From: JAFECT01 sp964432415
Lineage (GTDB): Bacteria; Pseudomonadota; Alphaproteobacteria; Caulobacterales; Caulobacteraceae
Assembly (NCBI GenBank): GCA_964432415.1
Contig: CAYSNW010000008.1
Span: forward strand, 32,782 to 96,781
Reading direction: 5' to 3'
Length of the DNA: 64,000 bases
The notes below the pieces were generated by a model. The model saw only the letters and a program-made list of their open reading frames with translations. It did no database searches and was not told where the DNA came from. Below, in pieces: positions 16,125 through 23,666 of this stretch. The position numbers and the translations under genes were made by a program. The stretch's first letter is position 1; each line of letters starts with the position of its first letter.

Positions 16125-16679
16125 ATGATGCGTCGGGTCGGATGGCTGGCTCTGGTCCTGGGCATGCTGGCGGCGCCGGCGTGGGCCGCGCCGCGCTGCA
16201 CGTTCGAACACGCGCGTTATGCCATCCGGGAGGATCCGGCGTTCACCGCCGGATTTGTCCCGATCCCCGCGTCCGCACATCTGCGAGGCGACATCGCCCT
16301 GTTCGTACGGTCAAGCCGTAGCGGCCGCACGTTCTGGTTCTTCTTTGACGGGGGCTCGGCGCGCTACGTCTCTTTGATTTCCATGCAGGATCCGACAAAG
16401 CCCGGGTGGACTTCGCCCGACGGCTCCGAAACGCCGACGGGGCCAATCCGTCACTCCATGACCTACCTGGCTGCGGACAAGGCGCTGCGTTTCTCGATCG
16501 AGTCTCCCGAGGTAGGCCACGCGGCGCCGGACTACTTCCTGCTGCCCGACCTGGCGGAAGTGCTTTGGTACGGCATCCCCGAACCTCGCGAGGGCGCGCC
16601 CGTCGGTTTCTTCCGCCTGACCGGCTGCGGCAAGCCCGTCAGCAGCCCTTCGAATCGTCGGACTTCAGGACGCAGATGA
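16125..16679 (+). CDS. Secreted protein of unknown function
   Basis: About 184 residues. GGGGAGG just upstream supports an ATG at 16125 or the adjacent one at 16128. The N-terminus is a clear signal peptide (RRVGWLALVLGMLAAPAWA, cleavage after AWA). The mature protein has two cysteines (CTFEH near its start, TGCGKP near its end) that could be linked. The stretch FVRSSRSGRTFWFFFDGG and the later YFLLPDLAEVLWYGIPEP suggest a beta-rich fold. I recognise no family. Its 3' end overlaps the convergent HET-C-like gene by 41 bp. Confidence 0.6.
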   Translation: MMRRVGWLALVLGMLAAPAWAAPRCTFEHARYAIREDPAFTAGFVPIPASAHLRGDIALFVRSSRSGRTFWFFFDGGSARYVSLISMQDPTKPGWTSPDGSETPTGPIRHSMTYLAADKALRFSIESPEVGHAAPDYFLLPDLAEVLWYGIPEPREGAPVGFFRLTGCGKPVSSPSNRRTSGRR

Positions 16680-17610
16680 TCCGGTTACCTCGCGCGCCCG
16701 GATAGGCGGCGCGGATGCGGTCCTCGAACACGAACCAGCGCATGTTGGTCTCCTCGACCGCCGCCTCGACCGCGTGCTTGAAGTTGTCGTTGACCTTGCC
16801 GCGGTCGGTGGTCCCGGCGCCGATCCGGCCGGTCGCCGGGTCGATGTCGCCCTTGTCCTTGTTGATGTAGTCGTGCTTGGCGCGGACCTTGGTCCAGCCG
16901 AAGCCGTAGCGGCAGTGGATCGCCTCCGGGAAACCTTCGTAGCAGCCGCTGATCAGGCCGTCGGGGAAGCCGACGCTGAGCCGCGGATCCAGCCAGGGCG
17001 CGCGGCCGCGCTGGTTCAGCCCCGGGGGATTGTCGGACGCGGCCGCGCCGTTGACGCTGTCGACCCAGTTGGAGTGGGAATAGAAGTCCTGGGCGGCGTG
17101 CAAGGACCAGCCGAAGTGCTCCAGCGCATTGCATTTGCCCCGTCCGGGCACGCCGGTGAAGATGCAGCCCGTCCCCAGCGGATCCATGGTCTGGGCCAGG
17201 TCGATCGTCCCGTCCGCGCGTACCAGCGAACCGGCGTCGGTCACCGCCGCGTTCAGGTTCTCCTCCATCCAGCCCTTGCAGCTTTCGAGCTTCGCGCGCG
17301 CGTCGGCCTTGGACTGGGGGTAGCCGCTGACGTTGAAGAAGTCGCCGCCGTCGCAGTGGGCGCGGGCGATGTCGCCCATGGTCTCGCCCTTGTACTTGGC
17401 CGCGGGATTGTCGGGCGAGCCGACCGCGCCCCAGGTTCCCTTCTTGCCGGCGATCTCGTCGAGCGTCCGGGGGCCGATGTTGAAGCCCTTCAGGCCCAGT
17501 CGGGTGATCTTCTCGTGTTCGGCGTTCTGGCCCAGGCCCACGATGGTCCCGAAACCGGAACAGAGGAAGCCCGCGACCACGACGCCCGCGATGACGAAAC
17601 GCTTGTTCAT
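16639..17610 (-). CDS. Exported CinY/HET-C-like protein with conserved His/Asp motif
   Basis: The protein has 323 residues. The ATG at 17610, behind GGGTGGG, gives a signal peptide (VIAGVVVAGFLCSGFG). The mature part has an EHEKITRLGLKGF helix and the motif HFGWSLHAAQDFYSHSNWVD near residue 170, which is the hallmark of HET-C/CinY-like proteins and related to phospholipase C/zinc-hydrolase helices. Further His, Asp and Cys residues follow (CYEGFPEAIHCRYG, RAKHDYINKD). Fungal HET-C acts in heterokaryon incompatibility; bacterial homologues are uncharacterised. It is probably a secreted metal-dependent hydrolase or lipid-acting protein, but this is inference. Confidence 0.7.
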   Translation of the reverse strand: MNKRFVIAGVVVAGFLCSGFGTIVGLGQNAEHEKITRLGLKGFNIGPRTLDEIAGKKGTWGAVGSPDNPAAKYKGETMGDIARAHCDGGDFFNVSGYPQSKADARAKLESCKGWMEENLNAAVTDAGSLVRADGTIDLAQTMDPLGTGCIFTGVPGRGKCNALEHFGWSLHAAQDFYSHSNWVDSVNGAAASDNPPGLNQRGRAPWLDPRLSVGFPDGLISGCYEGFPEAIHCRYGFGWTKVRAKHDYINKDKGDIDPATGRIGAGTTDRGKVNDNFKHAVEAAVEETNMRWFVFEDRIRAAYPGARGNRIICVLKSDDSKGC

Positions 17611-17683
17611 GACCCACCCCCGATGGTTGAGATACGAATTAAAGCGCACGCGTGTATTTTGCGCAATTCTCGTGTGACGCGAA

Positions 17684-18427
17684 CTAGGTCGGGAACCGCA
17701 GCTGGTGCAGCACCAGGGCGCTGGTCGCCGCCACGTTCAGGGAATCGAAGGCGCCCGCCATCGGAATGCGCACCGTACGCGCCCGGCTCATCAGGGCGTC
17801 GGGCAGCCCCGGCCCCTCGGCGCCGAGCAGGACTGCGGTGCGCTCCGTGGGCGCCAACTCGGCCAGGACCTCATCGCCGCGCGGGCTCAGGGCGAGGATT
17901 TCGAAGCCGCTCGCCCTCAGCGCTTCGATCCCCGCCTCCGCCGAGTCGAGCCGCGCCCAGGGCACGGCCAGGGCGGCGCCGACCGAAACCCGGATGGCCT
18001 TTCGATAGAGCGGATCACAGCAGGTGGGGTCCAGCAGCACCAGGTCCGCGCCGAAGGCCGCGGCGTTGCGGAAGATTCCGCCCACATTGTCGTGGTTGGC
18101 GATCCCGGCCAGCACCACCACGACCGCCCGCTCCGGCAGGGCCGCGATAAGGGCCCCCGCATCCGCCTCCGGTCCCCGTTCGCCCAGCGCCAGTATGCCC
18201 CGGTGGATGTGAAAGCCGGTGATGGCGTCCAGCACCCCCTGCCCGGCTGCATAGACCGGTGTCTCCGGCGCCGCGGCGGCCAGGACCGGCGCCAGGGCCT
18301 CCACGCGCTTGGCGTCGATCAGGATGGAGACGCAGCGGAAGCGCCGCTCGCGCAGAAGCACGCGCAGCACGACTTCCCCTTCGGCGATGAACCGCCCTTC
18401 CCGGCCCACCAGGTCGCGCTCGCGCAC
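17684..18427 (-). CDS. TrmH/SpoU-family RNA methyltransferase
   Basis: A SPOUT-class methyltransferase of 247 residues from the GTG at 18427. The SpoU motifs are visible: VLAGIANHDNVGGIFRNAAAFG near residue 105, VLLGAEGPGLP near 205 and RIPMAGAFDSLNVAATSALVLHQL at the C-terminus. These form the trefoil knot that binds S-adenosylmethionine and methylates a tRNA or rRNA ribose. The coding-like reading frame continues upstream as DPDDSRVAPYRN without any ATG, GTG or TTG before the stop of the VanY-type gene, so the true start may use a rare codon near 18476-18481. Confidence 0.9.
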   Translation of the reverse strand: MRERDLVGREGRFIAEGEVVLRVLLRERRFRCVSILIDAKRVEALAPVLAAAAPETPVYAAGQGVLDAITGFHIHRGILALGERGPEADAGALIAALPERAVVVVLAGIANHDNVGGIFRNAAAFGADLVLLDPTCCDPLYRKAIRVSVGAALAVPWARLDSAEAGIEALRASGFEILALSPRGDEVLAELAPTERTAVLLGAEGPGLPDALMSRARTVRIPMAGAFDSLNVAATSALVLHQLRFPT

Positions 18428-18477
18428 GTTGCGGTAAGGGGCGACGCGGGAGTCGTCGGGATCGGTGATGGGGATGA

Positions 18478-19503
18478 TTATTGCGGCGACCCGGGCGGCG
18501 GGATGGTCGCCATCGGGGCGGCGCTCGAGGGCGACAGGGTGTTCATCGGCGCCGTGGGCGCGGGATCCGCCGCGACCTTCACCACCGGGGTCAGGGCCTT
18601 GACCATGGCCTGCAGGGCGTCAGGGCCGGTCCCGACATACTCCCAGTGCCAGGGCTCAAACGGATAGTTCACGAAGCCGAAGCGGCCGGCGTTCTTGACC
18701 AGCCAGCGGTAGGCGGGCCCGCGGGTCTGCAGCATGCGGTTCTGCCAGGTGGTCTGGTCGGCGCTGACGCCCTCGACCCACCCGACGTTCAGATCGATCG
18801 CCGTGCCGGTCCGGTGGGCCGAACAGACCGCCCGGTGGGCGCCGTCGCAGTTGTGCTCATGTTCGCAGCGGTCGGCGTCGGACTCCGGACTGCGATAGCC
18901 GGAGAAGATGGTCAGGGCCTTGGGATCGGAATAGACGCCCCAGCTCTCGTCGCGCGCCGCGGCGATCATCCGCTCGTAGGCGGCCAGCACATCGGCCCTC
19001 AGGTAGCGGCCTTCACGGCCGAAGGTCTCCTCCGCGGCCGGGATCGGGGCCAGGGCGGTCTGCGCCGGAGCGTCCGGGCACAGTTTCAGGACGCGAACCA
19101 TGATGAAGGGCCGCCGCTCCTGCCACAGGCCCTTGAACACCTCGAAGGTGGCCTGGTCGAAGACGCCCGTCGGCGGCAGCTTGTAGCGGGCCTGGAAGGC
19201 GGCCAGCTTCTCGGCGAACGAGGCGGTGCCCACCCCGCAGGTCGTGCCGATCTCCTGGCTGATCAGGATCTGGTAGATGTCCCAGCCCTTCTCAGGAACG
19301 CCGAAGGGCTTCCAGTCCAGGGTGTCGACCGACTTGCCGTTCTCGATCGCGGCGGCGGCGAAGGCCTTGGCGTCGCCGCAACTGGCGTAGGTCATGTGGC
19401 GTGCGGGCGCCCCGTCGGCGGCGTCGGCCGACGCCGCGGCGAAAGCGCCCATCAGGGCGGCCAGGATCGTCAGGATCGATGATTTCACGGGACGCCCGAA
19501 CAT
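18478..19503 (-). CDS. VanY-type D-alanyl-D-alanine carboxypeptidase with peptidoglycan-binding-like region
   Basis: A 341-residue exported protein. The ATG at 19503 gives a signal peptide (SSILTILAALMGAFAAASADA); a GTG at 19489 is an alternative. A PG-binding-like region (FAEKLAAFQARYKLPPTGVF) lies near residue 105. The LAS/VanY catalytic domain follows with SGYRSPESD, CSAHRTGTAIDLNVG (zinc His and Asp) and a late PWHWEYVG (zinc His). Two extra cysteines in the CEHEHNC segment may form a disulfide. A Pro/Ala-rich tail ends the protein. Its role is trimming of peptidoglycan stem peptides. The gene ends immediately upstream of the TrmH-like gene on the same strand. Confidence 0.88.
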   Translation of the reverse strand: MFGRPVKSSILTILAALMGAFAAASADAADGAPARHMTYASCGDAKAFAAAAIENGKSVDTLDWKPFGVPEKGWDIYQILISQEIGTTCGVGTASFAEKLAAFQARYKLPPTGVFDQATFEVFKGLWQERRPFIMVRVLKLCPDAPAQTALAPIPAAEETFGREGRYLRADVLAAYERMIAAARDESWGVYSDPKALTIFSGYRSPESDADRCEHEHNCDGAHRAVCSAHRTGTAIDLNVGWVEGVSADQTTWQNRMLQTRGPAYRWLVKNAGRFGFVNYPFEPWHWEYVGTGPDALQAMVKALTPVVKVAADPAPTAPMNTLSPSSAAPMATIPPPGSPQ

Positions 19504-19602
19504 CGGGTCAGCAAAGCCTCGAACGCCTGAGAAGGCAAGGGCGCGAGCGGTCACGAAAGCGTCGGCGGAGGCGATACTTCACCCGCCAAACCGCGAGAAA
19601 GA

Positions 19603-19634
19603 TTAAGCGTTTGTCATATTAAGTCTTCGTCATA
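19603..19634 (+). repeat. Tandem 16-bp direct repeat upstream of a TonB receptor
   Basis: Two abutting copies TTAAGCGTTTGTCATA (19603-19618) and TTAAGTCTTCGTCATA (19619-19634) agree at 13 of 16 positions. They sit 92 bp before the TonB receptor start, in an AT-rich stretch, and look like a tandem operator or activator site. A related sequence lies at 50099-50114 before the second TonB receptor. Confidence 0.5.
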
Positions 19635-19725
19635 TTTCAATTTTGAACACTAACTTGGGGCCCGTTCGATGTAGAGCGTCGCGAAACGCCCCGCTGCATG
19701 TACAGGGGCGATCAGGGGATAAACT

Positions 19726-21978
19726 ATGAGCCGTTGGCTGCCCTGCGTGATCGCGGGCCTTGTCGTCGCGCCGGCCGGCGTGGCCGCCGCCCAGAGCGCG
19801 CCCACCCAGTCGCCTCAAACCCAGGCCGCGCCGGCCCAGGGCGCACCGGCGCCGAAGACGGACGCGAAGAAGCCCGACGCCAAGGCGAAGGAGCCGAAGT
19901 CGACCACGGTCGAGGGCGTCACCGTCACGGCTCAGGACACGGTGCGCTCCTCCATCGAGAAGCGCAGCTACGACGTGTCGAAGGACCTGCAGGTCTCCAC
20001 CGGCTCGGTCGCCGACGTGTTGCGCAACGTGCCCCAGGTCGAGGTCGACCTGCAGGGCAACGTCAGCCTGCGCGGGGACTCCAACGTCACCATCATGGTC
20101 GACGGCAAGCCCTCGGCGATGATGAAGGGCCCCAACGCCGGCCAGGTGCTGCAGTCCATGCCCGCCGGCCAGATCGCGCGGGTCGAGGTGATCACCAACC
20201 CATCCGCCGCCTATTCTCCGGACGGCACGGCCGGGATCATCAACCTGGTCACCAAGGCCACGACCAAGCCCGGCGTCACCGCCGGCGCCCGCGCCGCCAT
20301 CGGCAGCGGCGGCCGCTACAACGGCGGTGTCAACGGCTCCTGGAAGCGCGGCAAGCTCAGCCTGTCGGGCGACGCCTCCATCCGCCACGACCTGCAGATC
20401 ACCGAGGTGCTCGACAGCCGCGACGGGACCAACCCCGGCGGCGGATCCTTCTCCACCCGCAGCCCGTCGAACTCGCGCGGGGCGGCCGATTCCAGGTTGG
20501 CGCGCACCAGCCTCGACTACGACGTCAATCCGAAGCTGCGCCTGTCGGCGGAGACCCATTTCAACGGCCTGGACTACCACCAGGGCTCCACCAGCCAACT
20601 GTTCTCGGGCGTCAGCCCCACGACCCTCGTCGACGTGTTCGACCGCTCCGGCGCCTTCGACCTGACGCGCAACAACGTCGGGGCCAGCACCAGCCTCCGC
20701 CAGGTCTTCCCCGGCGATGAGCACACCCTGCTGGCCAGCCTGACCGCCGACCGCACCTACGACGACCGGCGCCAGCACTACAACGACTTCGGCCCGGCCA
20801 ACGTGCCACCCACGACCTTTGAGCGCCTGCGCACCGAGGACGTCCAGGACGTCGAGCAGTTCAAGGTGGATTACACCCGTCCCACCGGCAAAATGGGCAA
20901 GCTGAAGCTCGGCGTCGATCTGCAAGGGACCCAGCAGCGCACCGACAACACAGGGGTGCGCGGCCCGACCGAGGCGACCGCGGTCAACGACCCGACGCGC
21001 ACGGACCTGTTCCTGTTCCACCAGACCGTGAACGCCGCCTACGTCACCTACGAGCAGCCGATCGGCAAGCTGACGGTCCTGGGTGGCCTTCGTGTCGAGG
21101 ACGTGCGCATCACCGCCGACGACCGCACCTCGGCCCAGCGCAACGAGAACAACTACACCCGCCTGTACCCCACCCTGCACCTGGGCTGGCAGCTGGACGA
21201 CCACCAGCAGCTGGGCGCCTCCTACAGCAAGCGCGTCCAGCGGCCGTTCTCGGGCGACTTCAACCCGTTCCGCCAGATCATCGACCCCTTCAATCTGCGC
21301 GCCGGCAATCCGAACCTGCAGCCGCAGATCACCCAGTCCTACGAGGGGTCGTGGCAGTACCGCGCGGGCCCGGCCTTCTATCTGGCGACCCTGTTCTACC
21401 GTCAGAACGAGAAGGGCTTCACCGACGTCTCGCGCGATATCGGCGGCGGGGTGATTCTGACCACCAAGGAGAACCTGACCTCCGGCCGCAACGGCGGGCT
21501 GGAATTTGTGGCCAATGGCCGCCTGTTGAAGAACGTCACCTACAGCGCCTCGGGCAACGTCGCCTGGACCGAAATCGACGCCACGGGCCTGGGCTTCGCC
21601 GGCACACGCTCGGCGACCTCGGTCAGCGGCCGCGGCACCGTCAACTGGCAGGTGACGCCCAAGGACCTGGTGCAGTGGAACGGTTTCATGCAGGGCAAGC
21701 AGCTGACCGCCCAGGGCTACCGGGCGCCGCTCGGCGGCATGAACATCGGCTACCGCCACAAGTTCGACGACCACCTGTCCCTGGTCATGACCAGTCAGGA
21801 CCCGTTCGGCATCCTGCACTTCCGCCAGGTCATCGACACGCCGGTCCTGCATGAGCGGGTGGACGTCCAGCCCAAGGTCCGGGCCTTCTTCATCGGCTTC
21901 GCCTACACCTTCGCCGGCCGCGGCGGGCGTGAACAGCAGTTCGACTACGGCAGCCCGACCGGCGGTCCGGGGGGCTGA
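19726..21978 (+). CDS. TonB-dependent outer-membrane receptor (beta-barrel family)
   Basis: The protein has 750 residues. A signal peptide (IAGLVVAPAGVAAAQ) is followed by a Pro/Ala/Lys-rich linker and then a plug domain: TTVEGVTVTAQDTV, DVLRNVPQVEVDLQGNVSLRG, VMVDG-type IMVDGKPSAMM and RVEVITNPSAAYSPDGTAGI. The rest is a beta-barrel with repeated aromatic-ended strands. The layout matches the outer-membrane beta-barrel family with a TonB plug that imports unknown ligands with energy from TonB-ExbBD. It is clearly paralogous to the receptor at 47858-50044. Tandem S10 peptidases lie convergent at its 3' end, and VanY is divergent upstream. Confidence 0.92.
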   Translation: MSRWLPCVIAGLVVAPAGVAAAQSAPTQSPQTQAAPAQGAPAPKTDAKKPDAKAKEPKSTTVEGVTVTAQDTVRSSIEKRSYDVSKDLQVSTGSVADVLRNVPQVEVDLQGNVSLRGDSNVTIMVDGKPSAMMKGPNAGQVLQSMPAGQIARVEVITNPSAAYSPDGTAGIINLVTKATTKPGVTAGARAAIGSGGRYNGGVNGSWKRGKLSLSGDASIRHDLQITEVLDSRDGTNPGGGSFSTRSPSNSRGAADSRLARTSLDYDVNPKLRLSAETHFNGLDYHQGSTSQLFSGVSPTTLVDVFDRSGAFDLTRNNVGASTSLRQVFPGDEHTLLASLTADRTYDDRRQHYNDFGPANVPPTTFERLRTEDVQDVEQFKVDYTRPTGKMGKLKLGVDLQGTQQRTDNTGVRGPTEATAVNDPTRTDLFLFHQTVNAAYVTYEQPIGKLTVLGGLRVEDVRITADDRTSAQRNENNYTRLYPTLHLGWQLDDHQQLGASYSKRVQRPFSGDFNPFRQIIDPFNLRAGNPNLQPQITQSYEGSWQYRAGPAFYLATLFYRQNEKGFTDVSRDIGGGVILTTKENLTSGRNGGLEFVANGRLLKNVTYSASGNVAWTEIDATGLGFAGTRSATSVSGRGTVNWQVTPKDLVQWNGFMQGKQLTAQGYRAPLGGMNIGYRHKFDDHLSLVMTSQDPFGILHFRQVIDTPVLHERVDVQPKVRAFFIGFAYTFAGRGGREQQFDYGSPTGGPGG

Positions 21979-22024
21979 TCGGATCTGCCTGAACCGCGAA
22001 GCGGCTCGGTTCAGAAAGAGTTGG

Positions 22025-22103
22025 ACCACCAAGCACACCAAGGACACCAAGAAGAACACCAAGGATCGTGATTGCGCGCCGACCCCTTGGTGTGCTTGGT
22101 GGT
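22025..22103. repeat. 19-bp perfect inverted repeat built from CACCAAG units
   Basis: The arms ACCACCAAGCACACCAAGG (22025-22043) and its exact reverse complement (22085-22103) flank a 41-base centre that itself holds two more ACACCAAG units. The element lies between the convergent TonB receptor and S10 peptidase genes. It could act as a bidirectional terminator or be a dispersed repeat. Confidence 0.7.
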
Positions 22104-22141
22104 GAAATCCTTCTCTTGCGCCGTTCGGCGCGAGGTCTGGG

Positions 22142-23653
22142 TTATCTCCCCGCGATCACCGCCATCACGTCCTTGCGCAGCGCCGCGCCGCTGTCAGGCC
22201 GCGAGTAGAACATGTGGCCGCCGGGATAGGCCTTCACCTGCACCCGGTTGGCGTCTCCCATCGCCGGCATCTGGTCTACGATCAGCCTGGAGGCGAAGTA
22301 CGGGCACGACAGGTCGTTGTAGCCGTGCACGATCAGCACCTTCAGCTTGGCGTCCAGCGCCACGGCCTGGCGCATGTCGGTGACCGACTCCTGGTCGGGC
22401 GCGCGTCCGCGGTCCCACAGGCGGTTCACGTCATTGGACAGGGCCTCGTAGCGGCCATCGACCTTCCAGCCGACGATGCGGGTGGTGAAATCGACCATGG
22501 CCGAGGTGGTGGGCGCCACGATCTGGTCCAGGATCGGATCGCCGGCCTGCTGGTCCGGCGCCCAGGGGAAGGGATCGTAGCCGGTGACGTTGGAGTCGTA
22601 GCGGCTGCCGAGTTCGCCCCGGTCGCGGAACACCTCGCGCAGGTAGGCCTGGGTTTCGAGGCGGCCGCCCAGCCGGGTGACGAATTTCGGATCCAGCCCG
22701 GTGTAGCCCGCGACCTTGCCGAGCATCGCCTGGTGCCCCGCCGGATCGCTCTTTCCCTTCACCAGCGCCAGCATGTAGTCGCCCCGGGTGTAGGCCTCGA
22801 CCTCGGCCATGGCTTCCGGCGTCAGCCTGTTCTGGCGTTCCAGGTTGGCCGCGGCGATGGACGGCAGGTTGATCATCCACGGCAGGGGCGAGACATCGCC
22901 GTCCTGGCGCGCGGCGCCGTCCAGCAGCGGCGAGACCAGGATCATGCCGTTGACGCCGACGCCGAGGCGCGTCTGCAGGGTGTGGGTGATGCGCGGGCCG
23001 CGGAAGCCGCCGTAGCTCTCGCCCACCACATACTTGGGCGAGGCCATACGGCCGTTCTTCAGCAGCCAGTCGTAGACGATGCGCGACAGGTAATCGATGT
23101 CCTGCCTGGCGCCGTAGAAGCGCTTCTTGGTCTCCTCCTCGTTGACCAGCGAACGGGAGAAGCCGGTGCCGACCGGATCGATGAACACGATGTCGGTCAT
23201 GTCGAGCCATGTGCCCGGATTGTCGGTCAGCACTGCCGGGTCCGACGGCCCGTTGCCGCGGGCGCCGAACTGCACGCGCTTGGGCCCGATGGCGCCCAGG
23301 TTCAGATAGACCGAGGAGGCGCCCGGCCCGCCGTTGAAGGCGAAGGTCACCGGACGGTTGGGATCGCGCGGCCCGTCCAGGATGTAGGCGGTGAACACCA
23401 CCTCGGCGATCTTCTTGCCCTTCTCGTCCCTGACCGGCAGCGAGCCGACGGTGGCGGTGTAGTTCAGCGTCTTGCCGTCGACGTGGGTGACCTGGGACAC
23501 GTGGGCGTCGGCCGGGAACGGCGGCGGGGCGATCGGCTCGGCCGCCGGCTTGGCGGCGTCGGGCTTGGGCGCGTCCTGGGCTTGGGCGGGGAAGACGGCC
23601 AGCAGCGAAACGAAGGCGGCCGCGGCGGCGAAAACCTTGGAAATCGAGTTCAT
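22142..23653 (-). CDS. Exported S10-family serine carboxypeptidase (downstream paralogue)
   Basis: The protein has 503 residues with a signal peptide (VFAAAAAFVSLLAVFPAQAQ). Family S10 landmarks are the oxyanion segment FAFNGGPGASSVYLNLGAIGPKR, the nucleophile elbow VVGESYGGFRGPR (Ser near residue 213), the DLSCPYFAS segment with the catalytic Asp and the final PGGHMFYSR with the catalytic His. Family S10 removes C-terminal residues from peptides at acidic pH. It lies 13 nt downstream of a close paralogue, so the pair arose by tandem duplication and is probably co-transcribed. The 3' end faces the TonB receptor. Confidence 0.93.
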   Translation of the reverse strand: MNSISKVFAAAAAFVSLLAVFPAQAQDAPKPDAAKPAAEPIAPPPFPADAHVSQVTHVDGKTLNYTATVGSLPVRDEKGKKIAEVVFTAYILDGPRDPNRPVTFAFNGGPGASSVYLNLGAIGPKRVQFGARGNGPSDPAVLTDNPGTWLDMTDIVFIDPVGTGFSRSLVNEEETKKRFYGARQDIDYLSRIVYDWLLKNGRMASPKYVVGESYGGFRGPRITHTLQTRLGVGVNGMILVSPLLDGAARQDGDVSPLPWMINLPSIAAANLERQNRLTPEAMAEVEAYTRGDYMLALVKGKSDPAGHQAMLGKVAGYTGLDPKFVTRLGGRLETQAYLREVFRDRGELGSRYDSNVTGYDPFPWAPDQQAGDPILDQIVAPTTSAMVDFTTRIVGWKVDGRYEALSNDVNRLWDRGRAPDQESVTDMRQAVALDAKLKVLIVHGYNDLSCPYFASRLIVDQMPAMGDANRVQVKAYPGGHMFYSRPDSGAALRKDVMAVIAGR

Positions 23654-23666
23654 TGTCGCGGTCTCC

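Noticed and set aside
19630..22062. A very long open frame (about 810 codons) on the strand opposite the first TonB receptor
   Set aside because: It mirrors the receptor codons, has no ribosome-binding site and no recognisable domain, and is explained by GC-rich codon structure on the opposite strand.
22025..22103. A CRISPR-like array from the repeated CACCAAG units
   Set aside because: The units are eight to twelve bases and contiguous without unique spacers, and no cas gene is near.
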